Source: Epiperipatus broadwayi (taxonomy: Eukaryota; Onychophora; Udeonychophora; Euonychophora; Peripatidae). From it: a stretch of DNA of 64,000 nt. The position numbers were made by a program, and so were the translations under genes. Shown in pieces: positions 40,325 to 50,460 of this stretch (position 1 is the first letter of the stretch; every line of letters starts with the position of its first letter). The notes under the pieces are model-generated. The model had not been told where the DNA came from. It saw nothing but the letters and a program-made list of their open reading frames with translations, and made no database searches. The DNA is taken from NCBI GenBank assembly GCA_028023455.1, contig JAQFVV010000031.1, positions 7,864,093 to 7,928,092 of the forward strand, in the 5' to 3' direction.

Positions 40325-40515
40325 GATCACTAGATGAAGCTTACCAATACCTCAAACAAGTTTTATTTTTATAAGTGCCAAAAGAGAAAGAATTCAAAAT
40401 GTCTATCGTTAACCATACCTCCAGACCAACTGGTTTTGAGCTTATTGTTCATCTCAGTGAAGGGGTGGGTCTATAGAGACTAGATTTAAAATACTAACTC
40501 AAAAGTATATATATA
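40325..40515 (-). repeat. family A fragment with compensated hammerhead helix I
   Basis: It starts 'gatcactagatgaagcttaccaata' like the ends of the 18.2 kb copy and ends in the 'gactagatttaaaatactaactc' region. The hammerhead (minus strand, 40418-40463) has helix I CCTTCA/TGGAGG, fully paired with one G-U although its sequence differs from the array's CCCCCA/TGGGGG. Helix III is ACCA/TGGT, with C at the cleavage position. The core reads CTGAGAT, two changes from consensus, so it is probably inactive. Confidence 0.7.
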
Positions 40516-41270
40516 TTAACCCTTAAACCGCTAATTTTATCATTGGTTGTATCAGATAAAAATCAAATCTTTTAATTGGCCAACTCACAAACTGAAGACA
40601 AAGCCTATTGTTAAAACATATTCGCCTATAATATTAAATTCAACTCAGATACATTTATAAAAAGTATATAATTAATTTTTAAGGTTGTGAAGACAACGAA
40701 AGTTCTTTCAAAAATAAATTGCTATTTATTTATTCTAAGATATTCAATATCGGCAACATAAAAGTTATAATGTAAACAAAAAGATCGACTTTTACGTTAT
40801 AGAAAAGTAAATATTTCTTTTTATTACAACTTCAATATTTGTACTAAAATCTTCAATATTTTTCGAAAATAATTTTGTTTTTTTATTATTCTCTCTGAAA
40901 ATTATGTTTAATTTCCATAAATATTATTTAATAATAATTTAAATCGTATTCGAAATGAAAATCTCAGCGTTTTTCTTTATTTTCTTTGATCAGGCAGTTT
41001 CTTTGTTCTTTCCAGCCAATCAGAATGTCTTTTTCGGCTGAGAGCATGCTAAGAACCAATCACAAATAATGTTCCTTCTTTGTTTAGGTTTAAATGCGTT
41101 TTTTTTCTATTTTTTACTTCTAAAATAAATTGGAAGATGTCACCATCGTACAGAACTTTTAAAAACGAATTCAATACGTATTTAACGAATTTTTTCGTAT
41201 GAAAACGGGCTGAGTTAGAGTGATTTCAGATGTCGACGAGGAGCCTCGTCGGATGCGGGAAAAGGGTTAA
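40516..41270. mobile_element. piggyBac-like MITE with TTAA target duplication
   Basis: TTAA at 40516-40519 and 41267-41270 flank a 747 bp element. Its ends are CCCTTAAACCGC (40520-) and GCGGGAAAAGGG (-41266), so the terminal inverted repeats share CCCTT and CGC-type positions. A TTAA target and CCCT-type ends are the signature of piggyBac elements. A perfect subterminal hairpin CGACGAGG-AG-CCTCGTCG lies at 41234-41251. No transposase is encoded, so it is non-autonomous. It is inserted in the tail of the family A fragment. Confidence 0.75.
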
Positions 41271-41291
41271 TTCTAATATTTTCACGGATAA

Positions 41292-41487
41292 AAGATGTCA
41301 TATTATTATTACTATTTGTGGGATATTACGTGTAGTGAAAAAGCTAAATGCTGATGTTTCAGTACAATATCAAGTACCTTCCTCAGAGGACACTCTGAGG
41401 AAAGTACTTGATATTGTACTGAAATGTCAGCATTTAGCTTTTTCACTACACGGAATATCCCGCAAATAGTAATAATAATATGACATA
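41292..41487. repeat. foldback element, ~95 bp arms
   Basis: The left arm 'aaagatgtcatattattatta...' through 'aagtaccttcctcag' is the near-perfect reverse complement of the right arm ending 'aataataatatgacat'. The loop is only a few bases (about 41391-41395). It sits 20 bp beyond the piggyBac-like MITE. The 79-codon frame across it is an artefact of the palindrome. Confidence 0.85.
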
Positions 41488-41509
41488 TATATATATATAT
41501 ATATATATT

Positions 41510-41837
41510 GTGGCTGCAGAAAGGAGTTTTCTATTAACTGAAAGGAAACCCTTTGATTCCTCTTGGATGCCTTAAAGGAACTGAGCAGGGCAAATACCTA
41601 ATGTCCACTCCATACATTCTTGCCGTTACAGCTTTTATTACTATGTGTTTATTCATATAGTATAGGAACATGGATGGGCTGCTCACCAACATGCATTAGC
41701 CAGCATGGTGAGTTTATTGGCTTTTTACCTCTGAGTTTAAGATCAAGAGACACCATGGTCTTTCTTCTCAGTGCCTGATAAGGCAGAAAGAATGTTTGTG
41801 TAAATGATAAATATTTTTCCAATACATATATACAATT
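41510..41837 (+). mobile_element. 5' leader of the RTE LINE (approximate)
   Basis: A less AT-rich stretch following a TA run, without an open frame, directly upstream of the LINE reading frame. RTE elements usually have short 5' leaders; the true element start cannot be set from one copy because the second copy in the window is cut off before this point. Confidence 0.45.
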
Positions 41838-44784
41838 ATGACAGACAAAAATAAAGCATGGCCCTTATTCCCAGGAGGCTGTAAAGTCACCAACCAAGGC
41901 AGCAGCTGGTGGCCAAAGGCGGAGGGTGCTAAGAATCTCCTGATTGCGGACCCAGGCTGCCATTTGATGACAACTTTTTATTTAGGTACTTACAACTGCA
42001 GATCACTTTCAAGTGAAGGAAGATTGCAAGAATTAGAAGAACTGTCTTATATTAAATGGGACATTATTGGACTTTGTGAAGTTAGAAGAAAAGGTGAAGA
42101 GACAATTGATTTAAAAAGTGGACATATATTCTATTATAAAGGCACAAATATCAGATATACAAGTGGAGTAGGATTCATTATAAATAAAAAGTGAAAGAAC
42201 AGTATTGTGGAGATTGATGGTGTATCAGAAAGAGTGGCAAGATTAGTTATACAACTTAATAGCAGGTACCAAATGCAGATAATTCAGGTTTATGCCCCAA
42301 CAAGTTCTCATAGTGATGAAGTAGTAGAAGATTTTTATATGGATGTACAAAAGGCTGTTGATCAGAGTAAACAACATTTTAAAATTGTTATGGGAGACTT
42401 TAATGCTACAATTGGTAAACAAATGAAAGATGAAAGTGTTGTAGGTAATTTTGGTTATAGAAATAGAAATGAGAGAGGACATAGACTTGTGGAGTTTGCA
42501 GAAAAAGAAAAACTTTATATTATGAATTTATTTTTTGAGAAAAATGTTAAAAGAAAATGGACATGGAAGCATCCAAATGAAGGTACAGCAGAATTGGATT
42601 ATATTTTGACTAACAGGAAATACATATTTCAAGATTGTAATATTCTTAAGAGATTTAACAGAGGAAGTGATCATCGATTAGTAAGGTGCAAGATATGTGT
42701 TAATGTAAAACTAGAAAGACAAAAATTGTTAAGAAAAACAATATTTACAGTTGATATTTCTAATCTTTAGAAACATTCTAATGAATTTAAATTAAAACTT
42801 AAAAATCGGTTTCAAGTATTAGTAGATTTTGAACATGATTCAGATTTGAATGAAATTAATATGAAAATAACTGATACACTTTTAAAAACTGCAACAAAGA
42901 TAGCTGGTAGAAAAAAGCAGCATAAAATTTTTACTGAGACTAGAGAATTTATGAAGAAAAGAAGAAATATGAAGATATACAAAAATGATGCATTAAAAAG
43001 AATTGAATATCTCGAATTTTGTAAAATGGTGCAGAAAAAAATTGAAAATGATATAAGAAAGTATAACTGTGAACTAGCAAGAAAAGCTGTAGAAGAAAAT
43101 AAAAGTCTTAAGAATGTAAAACAACATTTTGATATTGGTAGAAAAATTATATCTGCAATAAGAAAAAAAGAGGTAATTATTACTAAAAAGAGAGATGACA
43201 TCATGAAATTGGTAGAAAATTTTTATCAAGAATTATATAGTAATAAAGAACAAGTACCTCCAATATCTATTAGATCTTCTAAATTGACCAGAATTTTAAA
43301 TGAAGAAGTGAGAAATTCAATTAAATGTATGAAGAAAGTAATAGCTCCAGGTAATGATGGAATTATAATTGATATATTAAAAGAAGCAGGTGAAGATACT
43401 GAAAATTTTTTAGCAAAGTTATATACCAAGTGTCTAAATGATAAAAATGTACCAGTTGATTGGAAGAATGCAGTAATAATATTAATATTTAAAAAATGTG
43501 ATAAAGAAGATATTAGAAATTACAAACCTATCAGCCTTTTATCAGTTTTATATAAAATTTTTACCAAGATAATTACAACTCGTCTACAGAGAACATTGAA
43601 TTTCCACCAACCAAGAGAACAAGCTGCATTTAAAAGTCGTTTTAGTACAGTATTTCATATTCAGGTACTGAGAGAAGTTGTAGAAAGAACAAATGAATAT
43701 GAGTTGTCATTATGTTTTGGATTTGTAGATTATGAAAAGGCATTTGATTCTATAAACATTTCTTCAGTGATTAAAGCATTGGATCATCAAGGTATAGATC
43801 CAGTATATTGTTATATTTTAAAGAATATTTATAAAAATGCAAGAGCAACAATTAGATTACATAATGATACTGGGAAAGTCAACATTGAGAAAGGTGCAAG
43901 ACAAGGTGACTCCATATCTCCAAAACTTTTTACAGCAGTGCTGCTGCAAGTATTTTGTGGATTAAAATGGGAAACTAAAATTAGTGAAAGTAAATGGAGA
44001 TTATTTAAGTCATTTAGATTTTGCAGATGATGTAGTTGTTTTTGCAAATAATGCTTCAGAGCTACAGGAAATGTTGCAGGAGTTATCAGATGAAAGTAAG
44101 AAAGTAGGACTAAAGATAAATGTTAAAAAGACTAAAGTTATGATTAATCAATTTGCTCAAAGTATGAAAATAAAGATTGATTATGATGAATTAGAAGAAG
44201 TTAACAGTTACAAATACCTTGGTCAGATTATTAATACAGATGGAAACATAATGGAGAAAATTAATCATAGAATTAAACTTGGTTGGAGTGCTTTTGGTAG
44301 AAATAACTTGATACTAAAAGGAAATATGCCTATGTGTTTGAAAAGGAAGGTTTTTAACAAATGTGTTTTACCAGTTCTTACTTATGGATCTGAGACTTGG
44401 ACACTCAATAGAAGAGCAATACAGAGACTTCAGACCACTCAAAGAAGTATGGAGAGATGTATGTTGGGAGTAACAAGAAGAGATCGAAAACACAATGTAT
44501 GGGTAAGAGAACAAACAGGTGTTACTGACCTCATTGAAAAAAATAAAAGATTGAAGTGGAGTTGGGCTAGACATATTGCTAGAAGAGATGATAATAGATG
44601 GACAATTGAAATTTTAAACTGGATTCCAAGAGATTGTAAAAGACCCAGAAAGAGACCACATGTGAGATGGATGGATGAAATAAGAAAGTGTGCAGGGGTG
44701 ATGTGGAGAAGAGAAGCTAAAGATCAGAGAAGGTGGATTAAACTTGGAGAGACCTTCATCCTGCAGTGGATTGATAATGTTTGA
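41838..44784 (+). pseudogene. RTE-clade LINE: endonuclease and reverse transcriptase, nearly full length
   Basis: It encodes an AP-type endonuclease followed by reverse transcriptase, the two activities used for target-primed reverse transcription. Endonuclease motifs are TYNCRSLS (about 41985), GLCEVRR, QVYAPTSS (about 42285), MGDFNATIG (about 42390), TWKHPNEGTAELDYILTN (about 42560) and SDHRLV. RT motifs are PGNDGI (about 43348), NYKPISLLSVLYKIF (about 43520), FVDYEKAFDSI (about 43720), ARQGDSISPKLF (about 43890) and FADDVVVF (about 44020). The C-terminal region has YGSETWTL, LGVTRRDR and RPRKRPHVRWMDEI, typical of RTE-like elements often mislabelled 'craniofacial development protein 2-like'. 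Three lesions are visible: stops at 42192 and 42768 and a one-base shift near 43975-43985. Total length is about 980 codons, usual for RTE. Confidence 0.92.
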
Positions 44785-44818
44785 TGATGATAATGATGAT
44801 GCTGATGATGATGATATA
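44785..44818 (+). repeat. (GATGAT)n-like 3' end of the RTE LINE
   Basis: A short GATGAT/AATGATGATG tract follows the LINE stop after a minimal 3' UTR. RTE elements characteristically end in such short repeats rather than poly-A. Confidence 0.7.
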
Positions 44819-44839
44819 TTATACTAAACTAGATGTAAT

Positions 44840-45160
44840 TGTAAGGGCTTTGAGCATTTCATCCTTGGCTTTTCATTAATATTGATGGCTGAAGAGTTGG
44901 AAAGTAGAGAAGATTGAAGCTTGTCCATTAAATTTTGAAGATTTGCTATCTTAATATAAACTAAGCAATGGTTGTTTATATATGTGGTAGATGGTGATCA
45001 GGACCAACTGATAAGTCCCTAGCTCAACATGGAATATGTATATTAAAAATCATTTATGTTTTTCATAAGTATGTAATCATGTGTATCAGTTGTATATGAT
45101 GGATTGGATAGCTATAGGTAGTTTAAAAGTCTATGTTCAAGTCCTTTATATATATAAAAT
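44840..45160 (+). repeat. family B repeat copy 2, degraded hammerhead
   Basis: Body landmarks are 'ttggcttttcattaatattgatggctgaagagttgg' (aligned in parts) and 'gaagcttgtccattaaattttgaagat'. The hammerhead remnant at 44996-45051 keeps ACCAA before the core and GTATATT after it, but the core reads CTGATAA and GGAA, and helix II no longer pairs. The tRNA-like part has an A-box 'gatggattggatag' (45098-45111) and a B-box 'gttcaagtcc' (45135-45144). It starts about 20 bp after the LINE 3' end. Confidence 0.65.
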
Positions 45161-45164
45161 TGTT

Positions 45165-45240
45165 AGCACATTTATATTGAAGCAGTCGGATCTGAGTTCG
45201 ATCCTAGCTTCATGTTATTTACCCTAATACTAACCTTAAA
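45165..45240 (+). repeat. truncated tRNA-like SINE head
   Basis: 'gatctgagttcgatcctagc' (about 45188-45207) contains a near-consensus B-box (GGTTCGATCC type). No clear A-box precedes it at the normal distance, so this is probably a truncated SINE or a chance match. Confidence 0.35.
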
Positions 45241-47830
45241 TTTCCGAGGCAATGGGGCTTTATACGTTCAATCCACGCTAATTTCCATAATGAATAACTT
45301 GTTTCAAATACGTAGTAAAATTAATTAGTTTAGTTTAAATTGGATCGATTCTCTAAATAAATTCATGATAAAATATTCATGAATTTATATATATTAAATT
45401 GCGTGGATTGTGCGTATATATATTTGTAAATATTAAATGTATATAATTGTTCGAAAGTTTCATTGCATCGGGAATACTTGCTTTTTTTTACTTTTAAATA
45501 ATTTGTAAAGTTTTGCGATTAAAAGCTACATTCTTTCCATGGGCTTTCAAATTCTCAAAAACAACAGTAAAGTTTTATTAATTAAAAAAGATAAGAATTC
45601 AATTTTTAATTAAAATCATTTCAGACTTTAAGAATTCATTTTCTAATTAGGAAAGGAATTCACAAATTAGTTTGAAAGCTTATCGAAGGAATGTTTCTGA
45701 AAACAACTAATTAAAAAAAAAAGAGAGATTGATAATAAAATGAGCGCTAGCCGGAGGCATCAGTGAACAGTAGATATATAGCCCTGAAAAGTAAAGAAAA
45801 AGACGAGTTTTTGGTTGTAGAGTAGTGCAGTGAACTCTGTGTGTATAAAAATTGTATTTCATCATGATAGAGGGCTAGAACATCAGGGATCTGGCTACGG
45901 TTCCTAAAGTCCCGAGGAATCTTCACTGGAGCTGCTGAACCGTTTTCCGGATCGATCAATCTGCTAAAATAATGAAAGCTACTAAAATACTACTCCAGTA
46001 GTTAACCAATGATGCCTACGTTTCAACAACTTGGAGGAGTAACTTAAGGACAAGCACGGAAGGGTAATATATTTCTATAATGAACGTTAAGCTTTCTGGC
46101 CAGTTCGAACTTTATTTTACTCTCCTATTTAAGAGCTCTTTATTCTTTAATGTAACATTTTTTATAAAACCTTTTATTCATGCTACTGTAAATCTATCTC
46201 GTAATTCTTTAAATCTCTAGTCTTTAAACTTTCTCTTTTCTTACTTGGCGGTTCATTTAATATATATATATTTGTGTGCTTTATTAATGTCGTATTTAAA
46301 ATTATATGCCAATAATCTTTCGACTCGATGAGCTCCTTGATTCCATTTGCCTCACGCAAATAATATAATATAAATTTTAAATAGTTATTCTCGCCCATTA
46401 GAACTAAATTTATAAGTTCTATTAATCATCGAGTCGAAAGAAAATATTATACGTTTACTATTTTTATAATTAGCTAATAATAAATTATTAGCTCCGTTTT
46501 TCACCTATGTCCCCAGCTCCTAAGTTGCAAGTGTTTATATACTCACGTAATGTTAAAATGTTATTTCTTGCTTCACTAATATTGATTTATTTATCCATAT
46601 ATATATATATATTTAAAATGTTTTTGCAAAAGGGTCGATAAAGGGTTAAATATATTTTAATTCAACTTTTGTTATTTTGTATTAAGATTCAGGAAGATCA
46701 AGTTATTAGGGCAAAATTAATATAGTTTATAAATGTTTTAAAATAGTTCGATAAAAGCTCGTTTGACTTTAATTAATTGGTCAAGTCATCACGTAGAGCA
46801 TTCTACATGGGTTTTATTTTTCAACGATGACTATCAAGTCATCATCATCAAATGTTGCTGACGTAGGGCCATCTTCCGCTCCGTTAGGCTGGTCGGTGAT
46901 CATATTCTCTTATTTAAATTTCTCGAGGAAGAAAGTACTTCCTTTCCGATTCATTAGTCAAAGGGCGTAAGACTTGCCAAATGCAAGCCGCCATAGGACT
47001 TCGATCATCGACTAGCGATCATCTTTCAATTTTACTCTCTGCCTTGTAATTCGTCAGTACCATTGCGTCTTTGTTCCGGTAAAACCCGCTCCGTGCTCGT
47101 AATTCGTGATGAAGTGATTTAAATTAAAGTCGAACCAATTCTCAAATATATTTAGTTTAAATCAGTTTTCAAATCAAGATTTAAGTTATGCCTTAAAATA
47201 CGTTTTGCTCTTTATGAATAGATTTCAAAATGCGAAAATAAATCTCACATTCCACCGTAATAAAATTAGAACAATCATTTCCGTTCTTAATGAATACCTT
47301 TATCTGCCTTTATATTTCTCGTTGGGGGCATAGACATAGAATCCCATGTTGTGTAATACTTGTTGGCATATGATAAGGACCGCCACTCTTATTATATTTA
47401 TAAATTCTTTTAAAGACTAGAGGTAACTAATGCAATCTATATTTTATTGAACAAAACAAATTATCATTATTATTAAATATTTTCTAACATACTTGGTTTC
47501 TTAGTTCATCATTCTTTTATAATGATTTAAATGTTAATACCCGCTATCTGTGTTGGCAACCCGAACATACATATGATTTGATTTAAAAAGTATTCAAAGT
47601 AATTAATTATTAGATATTCGTGTCAGTGCAAGGGTCTCTAGTCCTCACCAACCGTTGAGCTAGTTCTTGGCGCATGGCACTGTGCCGTCGATTTCTGCTA
47701 TCTGAGCTGTTGAGTTGGGTTTGAATTCAGTTTTGAACTGCCTGAGTTTGAATCCGATTTGATGAGCGGTGGTGGTGGTTTTCGACCGGTACAATATGCC
47801 ATGCTCATGATCTGTAATTTGAATCTGGAT
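45241..47830. other. less AT-rich noncoding island
   Basis: The composition shifts toward more G, C and CpG than elsewhere (for example 45870-45960, 46850-47110 and 47630-47800). The minus-strand 70-codon frame 45747-45959 (IDPENGSAAPVKIPRDFRNRSQIPDVLALYHDE) is the most protein-like piece and is preceded by a CAG-like acceptor, but no family is recognised. At 46629-46649 'aaagggtcgataaagggttaa' looks like a solitary piggyBac-type end with TTAA. The 47.63-47.83 kb segment has repeat-like composition with 'gagtttgaatccg', a possible B-box. No complete gene or element could be defined. Confidence 0.35.
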
Positions 47831-48509
47831 GAAATAAAACTTAAAATATTTTTTTAGATTATAATTAGACTTGGAATTGTTTTTCAGCTTAAATAACCAT
47901 TATATATTCTTCTGTAAATAGAATTCTAGCTCTTTTAGTTAAAAAATAAACAAAAATCCAAAAACTAAGTAAAATCATACTATTTGGCAATTTTCAGCTC
48001 TAGTGAGTAATACTTTTTTTATTATTATTAATTCATAAAATATACATGAATCTCCCTCCCCCATTCTTATCTATTTAGAGATTGTTTATATTTATATATA
48101 ACATTGTTTCAGATAATAGCAAAACACAAAATGTCACTCTTACTTTCAGTGTCCATATGTATATTCTATCTATGTTCTACTGGAGAATCATATTAATATC
48201 ATTTTCATATGTGTTCACATTCTGCACATTAATAGTAATAAAAACAACACTAATAGAATGGCGTTATTTTTAAGAGTTCATAAAAGTTTGAGTGCCAGAA
48301 GTTTAAGCACTGAAATCAATTCAAGAACCGTATACTCCTCAGTATGACATGTTACTTCTACACAAAAACATATTGTGTAAAGTCAGAGCACTCATTGTCA
48401 AATAAAAAAAAAATTCTTAATATATTTGACCTCAACTAACAATATTTGGACATTCATATACTGCTAATATTGAATGGGTGACTAAGGGCCAGATAAAGAG
48501 CTTTTTTTT
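47831..48509. other. AT-rich noncoding stretch
   Basis: No supported gene; the 63-codon frame at 48082-48273 is hydrophobic by composition and has no motif. Confidence 0.4.
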
Positions 48510-48595
48510 TTCAAAACTTCTATGTGAATTGAACTTAAGGTCATAAACGAGGTAGACCAATGCATTAACCACTCCATTTTAATCGGTTTATTATA
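48505..48595 (-). mobile_element. tRNA-derived SINE head
   Basis: On the minus strand an A-box-like 'atggagtggttaatgcattgg' (about 48558-48579) is followed by a B-box-like 'agttcaattcac' (about 48524-48537) at normal tRNA spacing. This resembles a tRNA head of the same general kind as in family B. No target-site duplication was found. Confidence 0.55.
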
Positions 48596-49870
48596 ATAAA
48601 AAATAAATCCAGTGAAAATACTATAAATACAATTTTACAATTTCAATTAAAATTAATAATTAAATATTAATTAAGATACTTTTTATTAATCAAAAAATTT
48701 AGAGAAATGATATTTTATATTATCATTATAGCGCTTATTACTTGTGAGTGTTTTTCTTGTCATTTTTTTCCAATAATGAAAATTTATCTGCGAAGCAATC
48801 ATTAGGAAGAAATCTGTTTTGCGCAGCTGATATTTTTCTTAAACTACAAAATGAATATAAGATAAAAGCGGATAATTTTTTTTCTCCTTCCAGTTTATTG
48901 CAAAATCAAATGTACTTTGTAAAAAAGTAATACTGACTTCTGATTTGATTTGTGCTTAGCAAAATTTATTTTTGACAACAGGAAATGTGACAGCTATTGA
49001 AGTTTCTGATAGAAACCTTAATTCCAGTATTTTTTTTTCTCCCGATAAAAAAAAAAAAAGTAGAACTTGGAAGCGGTAATCAAAATCTAATTCCGCTTGT
49101 GTCAGTTCAAAAAGCAATCCTATTTAAATACAACTAAGTAAAATGCAAAAAAATAATTAAGTAATGTTGATCAGTTTTTTAAATATTTTTGAAGTTTTGT
49201 TTACTCTTGTTAATAAAAAATTATCAGTTAATTCAAATGAGCCTGTCTTTTTTTTTTTTTTTTTTTTTAGAAAAGAATTCATTTTATTACTCTTGAATCA
49301 ATAATATAATATGTATAAATTTATTGTCAACTTTTCAAAATTAAACGTTTCGAATATATATATAATGATTAAATTATATTTTTTATTTTATGCATAAATT
49401 GCATTTTAAAATTATTACTTATGTTTGTTGGTAAGATATATTATCTATTACTATTTATTCAAACTTTTAAATATCATTCATTACCTTAGATTTAACTACA
49501 CCTTTGATATAAGCGTTAAAGAAATGTAAAAGTTGAGAGACGAAACGTTTTTAAATAAATATTAATATACTGTTAATTCATAAATAGAAAAGTGAAGATT
49601 TTTATAGAAATTATTTTTTTAAATATTATTTTATTAAAAGAAATCTCTGTTTACTTTCTTTTTACAGTTTTCGCAATGCTTTCTTTATTAAATTCAATTC
49701 TTAGAGTTTTGATTGTCTAACTGTCTTCATCAAAGCCATTATTTTCCTTTGCAATGTATTAAATCTGAAGAAAATTGATAAATATTCAAAACTGAAGGAT
49801 AACTCAATGTAAAAAAAAAACATTGTGAAGAGTAAGATTTGAAATACCAGGCACTCTTATACCTGAAGTC
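48596..49870. other. AT-rich noncoding stretch with one weak coding-like frame
   Basis: The frame 48748-48930 contains FLKLQNEYKIKADNFFSPSSLL, faintly like the first serpin strand region (NxFFSPxSL), but nothing else of a serpin follows. Poly-T tracts occur at 49251-49269. I would not call a gene. Confidence 0.3.
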
Positions 49871-49879
49871 CAATTGTAA

Positions 49880-50060
49880 ATATAGAAGATTTGAATTCAG
49901 ACTTTCAAGTCACTTTCAATATCCACACTATCTCATACGATTGATACACATGATCACACACTTGCAGAAAAGATAAATAATCACCAATATACATATTTCA
50001 TGCTGAACCAGCACTCATCAGTTGATCCAGATTATCATCTCACATGACCATCCCTCTTCT
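49880..50060 (-). repeat. family B repeat copy 3a, intact hammerhead, minus strand
   Basis: An inverted partial copy of family B: a B-box-like complement 'gatttgaattc' at 49888-49898, an A-box region at 49921-49941 and the hammerhead at 49979-50033. It faces copy 3b head to head, leaving the central body piece 50040-50110 between them. Confidence 0.75.
49979..50033 (-). ncRNA. type I hammerhead ribozyme (family B), complete core
   Basis: Minus strand: outer helix I AATC pairs with GATT, inner helix I TCAA pairs with TTGG (one G-U), core CTGATGA, helix II GTGCT-GGTTC-AGCAT (5 bp, one G-U at the base), GAA, helix III ATA with loop TG and TAT, and A at the cleavage position before TTGG. All catalytic positions are present. 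The very short helix III is typical of type I hammerheads in Penelope elements and retrozymes. Length is 55 nt. Confidence 0.8.
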
Positions 50061-50104
50061 GTGTATTTAAATGGATACTGTCCTATATTTGAGGGGTCAG
50101 ACTG

Positions 50105-50460
50105 ACTTGAGGTCAACATGAACATGATAACAATATTCGCATCAGCATGGGATTTGGGAATTCTATCATCAGATTTTCAATGGTATGGATGACTGAAGAG
50201 TTGGAGGTTGGAGAAGATTGAAGCCTGTCCATTAAAGTATAAGGATTTCCTATCTTTATATAAACTGAGCACTGATTGTATATATGTATGGAAGACAATA
50301 ATCTGAACCAACTGATGAGTGCTGGTTCAGCATGAAATACTTCTATTGGTGATTATTTATCTTTTCTTCATGTATCACTAGTATGCAATAGTGTAAATGG
50401 TTGAAGTGGCTTAAAAATTTGAGTTCAAATCCCCTATATTTACAATTGTGAAGAGTGTAA
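50105..50460 (+). repeat. family B repeat copy 3b, plus strand
   Basis: Body landmarks are 'gattttcaatggtatggatgactgaagagttgg', 'gaagcctgtccattaaag' and 'tataaactgagcactgattgtatatat'. The hammerhead lies at 50300-50354 and a tRNA-like end has a B-box-like 'gagttcaaatcccc' (50421-50434). The minus-strand 61-codon frame in it is a shadow. Confidence 0.75.
50300..50354 (+). ncRNA. type I hammerhead ribozyme (family B), core intact
   Basis: Outer helix I AATC (50300-50303) pairs with GATT (50351-50354). Inner helix I CCAA pairs with TTGG, the core is CTGATGA (50312-50318), helix II is GTGCT-GGTTC-AGCAT, and GAAA follows at 50334-50337. Helix III is weakened (ATA against CTTCT), so only one or two pairs remain before A and TTGG; cleavage may be slower. 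Same 55 nt length as the partner at 49979. Confidence 0.7.

Noticed and set aside
41398-41450. Hammerhead-like strings CTGAGGA ... AGTAC/GTACT ... GAAA in the foldback at 41.4 kb
   Set aside because: The core and a helix II-like stem are present, but the bases that should form helix I do not pair (TAGC against ACACT), helix II is offset by one base, and the CTGAGG belongs to the palindrome centre.
42812-43204. 130-codon minus-strand frame opposite the RTE LINE
   Set aside because: Shadow of the LINE coding strand; hydrophobic F/L/I/S composition results from reading AT-rich coding DNA in reverse.
45188-45207. Functional tRNA gene from the B-box-like gagttcgatcc
   Set aside because: No A-box, anticodon arm or acceptor pairing at the correct positions.
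48748-48930. Possible serpin N-terminus (DNFFSPSSLL)
   Set aside because: Only one short stretch resembles a serpin; no further serpin motifs or exons are visible.
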